NCBI GenBank assembly: GCA_017417085.1
Contig: JAFPZV010000230.1
Location: 1 to 12,419 of the forward strand
From: Deltaproteobacteria bacterium
GTDB lineage: Bacteria > Desulfobacterota > Desulfuromonadia > Desulfuromonadales > JAAYDE01
Direction of reading: 5' to 3'
DNA length: 12,419 nt
In this document: positions 8,801 to 12,419 of the stretch, in pieces
How positions within the stretch are numbered: position 1 is the stretch's first letter
How the letters are laid out: the number at the start of each line of letters is the position of its first letter
The notes under the pieces: generated by a model
The model's input: only the letters and a program-made list of their open reading frames with translations
Told to the model about the DNA's origin: nothing
Databases searched by the model: none
Translations under genes and position numbers: made by a program

Positions 8801-8899
8801 CGCTCCGTCTCCAGCAAGGCTGTGGGCATCTTCCGCCGCCTGTTGCATCTGCCTGTCAAGATCTTCAAGTCGCCGGGTGAAGTTCTCAACAATCAGTGA
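5816..8899 (+). CDS. AsmA/YhdP-like envelope protein with AsmA C-terminal domain
   Basis: A 1027-residue protein with one N-terminal membrane segment (about 8-31) followed by a long beta-rich region, as in AsmA-like proteins. The N-terminal part has the family pattern: FRLSPFPELICYDIHST (54-70), then ...LLHGQLVLDEIILKKPVVQI. A proline/lysine-rich linker lies near residue 728-742. The C-terminal part (about 855-1000), with GEIHSGVLKQFHIISKVFSLL and IDATVGISPLGTVDKLIN, resembles the AsmA/YhdP C-terminal domain. E. coli relatives (YhdP, TamB, YdbH) are thought to bridge the periplasm and carry phospholipids to the outer membrane; that role here is inference. The start is chosen at MKYIVKK. An ATG at 5810 adds two residues, and neither has a recognisable Shine-Dalgarno sequence. 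The 3' end overlaps the convergent ubiE by 7 bp. Confidence 0.87.
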   Translation: MKYIVKKLVALGKVLMVVIPLLLSLSALLRFTLERFDLRSYTQAALETAVGPVSFRDWEFRLSPFPELICYDIHSTAAADYGVDQLQLASLHLRPQLWKLLHGQLVLDEIILKKPVVQIDQAKLRAALAQRTESSAHFSRIHLKKIRIADGSATLKPEGARKALTIRSLDGSWQQKGNLTQFSGKIAQEQAADASFSGNMSLTEAPLWRDWTVMAQCHFQQLSGPFLSTMLALPDTRLDGSFDLQASAHGQPATGLAVEIQLTGDPRLVVHEQKFPVLAPCTLDTLWISSQDMQSFPVLDLRFPKMVINGAMHLKPGPQGLLLNGTLTSPLCDLSPWLPQKVRPFIKRGKVAISSCTLQGKLPQALIPVQLDAHLEQFEIALPNGDTLKQGSGELHATPEKILLENGRFAWNKLPLTFNAALEDWKNVPALTARAVVPLAHLGALLPNTAFKPRLPATLAVELGALWKEKSKSAHLQLKTDIREILVKNGLDLLGKLLLEGDIGPEGWKLTRGELNAGMFRLNATGAGKKTNPRDFRLRLQLADLELASLVKLEPRLQRFRLQGQASADIDLGVTPKKPPAFSGKLRLNKAGLHTIDMLADLNNISGTIDFTPDSASARELSGRIGTSAIRASATLKDFRQPKLRISLSSPKARADELVFRSDQDYVYNVNGALAIQNDEILFENISVALRQGTKATVNGFVRHFSKPEVFLRIVSENAVIDEVIDLWRAPKRPKPKEDSGDKDVALAIETAAAKGSILGLPFHDAKGELHLRDKLVVIHPITLHCGQGYGIGQVLIDPRSKGPARLRISSHLEDFDAETLSTKLLRISSIATGRLRGDILLECPADANFLPTSRGRFHGEIHSGVLKQFHIISKVFSLLNVSQLFKMQFPDMAKEGMPFTTVSASLSLEKGVLSSDDVLIDSDAMKISMTGKADLVHDKIDATVGISPLGTVDKLINNIPIAGWVLGGKEQSLLLALFKVDGPVSDPDADMVPVRSVSSKAVGIFRRLLHLPVKIFKSPGEVLNNQ

Positions 8900-9660
8900 G
8901 AAAAGCGCCCCTGACGAAAAAGATGGGGCCTATGGCCAACATGCAACGTTACCAGACCGGGGAAAAGTCTTTTCTGCACAATTTTGACGCAACCGGCAGC
9001 ACGCATTAGCTCGCGGAAACGGGCATCATCCGGAAACTCCTCAATTGAGCGTGCCAAATAGCGATAGGCCTGGGGATCGGAAAAACGCCCCGCCACAAGG
9101 GGCAGCACATACCGGCAGTAGCCGCGGCAGAGAAGACGCCATCCCGGAAAGATGGGCGGCGAAAACTCCAGCACCACCAGCCGTCCACCCGGCTTGAGTA
9201 CACGGACAAGTTCGGAAAGCCCTTTCGGGCGGTTTTCGACATTGCGGATGCCAAAGGCGATGAGCGCCGCGTTGAAGGTTCGATCGGGGTGCGGAATCGC
9301 CTCGCAGGAAGCCAGCACCGGAAAGATCCGCGCGCGCAGGCCCTGCCGGCGGATCTTTTCCGCACCGCGCTCCAGCATGGCAGATGTGAAATCTTCGGCC
9401 ACGATCCTTGCCCGGGGGAAACGGCGGGCAACAGCCAACGCGATGTCCGCGGTTCCACAGGCCATATCCAGCACCAGCGGCGCCTCGCCCTTAAGGCGCA
9501 GGGCCGCCACCGCCCGTCGCCGCCAGCCGAAGTCAAGCCCCAGCGACAGCAAGTGGTTCAAAAAATCGTAGCGCGCGGCCACCGCCGTAAACAGTGCGCG
9601 GAGAGCGCGGGGGTTCCTCTCGGCATCGCCGATTTTGCACGATCTGTTTCCGGTACGCAT
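8893..9660 (-). CDS. ubiE: UbiE/MenG (COQ5-family) quinone C-methyltransferase
   Basis: A 255-residue SAM-dependent methyltransferase catalysing the C-methylation step of menaquinone and/or ubiquinone synthesis; which quinone cannot be told from sequence alone. Family marks in order: FTAVAARYDFLNHLLSLGLD (24-43), SAM motif I VLDMACGTAD (63-72), AEDFTSAML (88-96), FGIRNV (136-141), RVLKPGGRLVVLEFSPP (153-169) and the C-terminal YRYLARSIEEFP and LVTLHVGHRP. Motif I reads GTAD where most relatives have GTGD, a small change in the SAM-binding loop. The ATG has only a weak AGGT upstream. It is flanked by the AsmA-like gene in tail-to-tail overlap and by a 200-bp gap toward glnS. The soluble enzyme probably works at the membrane face with the lipid quinone. 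Confidence 0.93.
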   Translation of the reverse strand: MRTGNRSCKIGDAERNPRALRALFTAVAARYDFLNHLLSLGLDFGWRRRAVAALRLKGEAPLVLDMACGTADIALAVARRFPRARIVAEDFTSAMLERGAEKIRRQGLRARIFPVLASCEAIPHPDRTFNAALIAFGIRNVENRPKGLSELVRVLKPGGRLVVLEFSPPIFPGWRLLCRGYCRYVLPLVAGRFSDPQAYRYLARSIEEFPDDARFRELMRAAGCVKIVQKRLFPGLVTLHVGHRPHLFRQGRFSH

Positions 9661-9714
9661 GAGGCAGACCTACAATCAAAAAGCAAAGAGGAAAACAACA
9701 AAAATCCAAAAAAT

Positions 9715-9813
9715 GAAGTCAGCGCCCATGCCTGGGTTACACCCGGGGAACTTTCCGGCTACGAGTTTCCGGAGGCGGACGACGCCATCGTCGCCCGCCT
9801 GCAGCATGAGTAG
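9715..9813 (+). pseudogene. 3' remnant of a Nudix hydrolase gene (mutT-like C-terminus)
   Basis: In the gap between ubiE and glnS, the plus-strand frame ending at TAG 9811-9813 reads HAWVTPGELSGYEFPEAD (9727-9780) and then DAIVARLQHE. This is the C-terminal pattern of many Nudix hydrolases (a W, then EL, then Y-F-P and AD with a final helix). Nothing before it looks like a Nudix domain: upstream is an A-rich stretch and then the antisense of ubiE, with no Nudix box. I therefore read it as the surviving tail of a deleted gene. The identification rests on about 30 residues recognised by eye, so it is tentative. Confidence 0.5.
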
Positions 9814-9819
9814 AACCGG

Positions 9820-9854
9820 AAAAATGGAGCTTCAACCCGCCAGCGGCAAAAGCT
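9820..9854 (-). terminator. Possible terminator of glnS
   Basis: Starting 6 bases past the glnS stop, the minus strand has AGCTT (9854-9850) pairing with AAGCT (9832-9828) around an inner GC-rich element (GCC/GGC, 9847-9839). It is followed by CCATTTTT (9827-9820). The stem is interrupted and the T tract is short, so this is only a plausible terminator. Confidence 0.3.
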
Positions 9855-9860
9855 TCACGG

Positions 9861-11573
<1,713 letters not shown>

Positions 11574-11618
11574 AAGTGTTCCCCCTTTTTTTGCTTTTTG
11601 CAGATAGTGTTGTTTTTT

Positions 11619-11648
11619 TATATACGGGATGAAGAACATAAAAAACAA
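11619..11648 (-). promoter_or_regulatory. Probable glnS promoter
   Basis: On the minus strand TTGTTT (11648-11643), an 18-base spacer and TATATA (11624-11619) lie about 46 bases before the glnS ATG. TATATA is self-complementary, so the same box could also serve the plus-strand gene; on that side only weak -35 candidates are present. The arms of an 11-bp inverted repeat overlap the -10 box and lie just upstream of the -35 box. Confidence 0.45.
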
Positions 11649-11664
11649 GAGTATCATCCCGTAT
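11622..11664. repeat. Perfect 11-bp inverted repeat in the glnS / CNB-gene divergent promoter region
   Basis: ATACGGGATGA (11622-11632) and its exact reverse complement TCATCCCGTAT (11654-11664) are separated by 21 bases. The arm centres are 32 bp apart, about three helical turns, so both arms would face the same side of the DNA. For glnS the repeat lies upstream of the expected transcript start, which argues for a DNA operator rather than an RNA hairpin in that direction. The binding protein is unknown. Confidence 0.6.
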
Positions 11665-11711
11665 CCGGCGTATTCCCCGATATCTGGACAGAACGAAAAG
11701 GAGATTTCCGC

Positions 11712-12149
11712 ATGGCGGCAACGGTCGGACAGTGGTTTCAGTCCCTGAAGAAGCTTGAGCAATTCGATTTTGACGATTTTTTCAGGAAGGAGCGGCTTGA
11801 AAAAAAGGAGTGGCTCTGGAAAGAAGGCGATCCCGCGCGGGCTCTGGTCTTCATCCTCTCCGGCGCCATCAGGCTTTCACGGGAAAGCGAATTCAAGGGG
11901 CGTGAAATCGTCACCGGCATCGTAACGGCCGGCAACCTGCTGGGTGCGGCCAATATCCTGGACGGCGGGTCCCAGGCCGTTTCCGCGATTGCGCTGGAGG
12001 AAAGCACCTTTCTGATGCTGGATCGGGAACACTTCGCCCGCCTGCTGCGCGACTATCCGCAGGCCGGCATGGAACTGCTCACGCTGCTTGTCCAGGCGGT
12101 TTCCGCCCAGTACGATCAGATCGTCACCCGGCTGGCGTCCATCTTCTAG
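11712..12149 (+). CDS. Stand-alone cyclic-nucleotide-binding-domain (CRP-like) protein without HTH
   Basis: A 145-residue protein made of essentially one cNMP-binding beta-roll (about 16-115) plus the start of the long C-terminal helix (about 117-143). Recognisable are [15 protein letters not shown] (45-59), [20 protein letters not shown] (63-82) and [19 protein letters not shown] (94-112). CRP/FNR regulators are about 220 residues with a winged helix at the end; here a stop codon comes at the dimer helix, and only 49 bp separate it from the convergent hldE, so no HTH follows. The CRP phosphate-binding Glu (in FGE) is Ala79, and no Arg stands at the usual place in [10 protein letters not shown], so canonical cAMP binding is doubtful. 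The ATG follows AAGGAG at good distance. The function is unknown; a sensor or protein-interaction domain is possible. Confidence 0.82.
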   Translation: MAATVGQWFQSLKKLEQFDFDDFFRKERLEKKEWLWKEGDPARALVFILSGAIRLSRESEFKGREIVTGIVTAGNLLGAANILDGGSQAVSAIALEESTFLMLDREHFARLLRDYPQAGMELLTLLVQAVSAQYDQIVTRLASIF

Positions 12150-12198
12150 GCGAAGGCCGTTTCCTTTGTCCTGAAGCTTTTCTTTATGGAGCCCCAGG

Positions 12199-12419
12199 TC
12201 AGGTTCCTGCGGGCCGCTCCTCTCCGTTGCGCAGAATCCGTCTGATAAGCTCGGTGGTGGAATGGCCGGCCACAAAGGGGATGATTGCCACCCGGCCGCC
12301 GTAGCTTTCCACCAGCTCGCGCCCCACCACCTGATCCGCGGTATAGTCGCCGCCCTTCACCAGAATGTCGGGATGACGCGTCCCTATCAGCTCAAGCGGC
12401 GTGTCTTCGTCGAAAACCG
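12199..12419 (-). CDS. HldE/RfaE2 heptose-1-phosphate adenylyltransferase domain, C-terminal part (5' end outside window)
   Basis: The last 72 codons of a minus-strand gene running off the window. The sequence DTPLELI...[31 protein letters not shown] and [12 protein letters not shown] is characteristic of the nucleotidyltransferase domain that makes ADP-heptose from heptose-1-phosphate for LPS inner core synthesis. KGGDY and the STT segment are conserved substrate-site regions. Whether the gene encodes the bifunctional kinase-adenylyltransferase HldE or a separate RfaE2/HldC cannot be seen from this part. The stop is TGA at 12201-12199. It converges on the CNB-domain gene with a 49-bp gap in which I see no convincing terminator. 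Confidence 0.9.
   Translation of the reverse strand, partial: VFDEDTPLELIGTRHPDILVKGGDYTADQVVGRELVESYGGRVAIIPFVAGHSTTELIRRILRNGEERPAGT

Noticed and set aside
11574..11762. Upstream extension of glnS to a 633-residue protein
   Set aside because: The extension crosses the promoter and inverted repeat and overlaps the CNB gene. Family alignment and the AGGGGGA site support the start at 11573.
12150..12198. Terminator between the CNB gene and hldE
   Set aside because: A CCTGA/TCAGG pairing exists (12170-12174 with 12199-12203), but it has no T tract and extends into the hldE end.

Overview
The window reads as ordinary chromosome of a Gram-negative bacterium of moderately high GC. LPS heptose synthesis (HldE/RfaE2), an AsmA/YhdP-type envelope protein, a SapC-family protein and a proteobacterial-type GlnRS indicate a diderm. 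RNase Y and YmdB together with GlnRS and an N-terminally anchored FtsY make a deltaproteobacterial lineage (Desulfobacterota/Desulfuromonadota-like) my best guess. That is inference from gene content, not a phylogenetic placement. No transposase, phage gene, tRNA, rRNA or CRISPR array was seen.

Layout. Positions 1-61 hold two tandem intrinsic terminators read on the minus strand. They follow sapC (98-859, minus). Next comes a compact minus-strand operon read fthC (3337-3900) > rny (1765-3315) > ymdB (956-1768), with a 4-base ATGA overlap between rny and ymdB. A 434-bp non-coding stretch (3901-4334) separates fthC from ftsY (4335-5642, minus). It is rich in inverted repeats, has a candidate promoter at its upstream end and contains a G8 tract. 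This is the position where 6S RNA lies next to the fthC homologue in other proteobacteria, but I could not recognise 6S RNA in it.

A large AsmA/YhdP-like gene (5816-8899, plus) is divergent from ftsY. Its end overlaps the end of a convergent ubiE/menG methyltransferase gene (8893-9660, minus) by 7 bp. Between ubiE and glnS lies what looks like the 3' stump of a Nudix hydrolase gene (about 9715-9813, plus). glnS (9861-11573, minus) is divergent from a 145-residue stand-alone cyclic-nucleotide-binding-domain protein (11712-12149, plus) that has no DNA-binding domain. Their shared 138-bp region carries a perfect 11-bp inverted repeat around the probable glnS promoter. The 3' end of an hldE/rfaE2 gene (12199-12419, minus) runs off the window.

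Functionally this is housekeeping: RNA turnover (Rny, YmdB), folate one-carbon metabolism (FthC), membrane targeting of ribosomes (FtsY), envelope biogenesis (AsmA-like, HldE), quinone synthesis (UbiE) and translation (GlnRS). I found no clear new multi-gene system. The places most worth a second look are the structured leader at 3901-4334, the inverted repeat at 11622-11664, the stand-alone CNB protein and the Nudix remnant.
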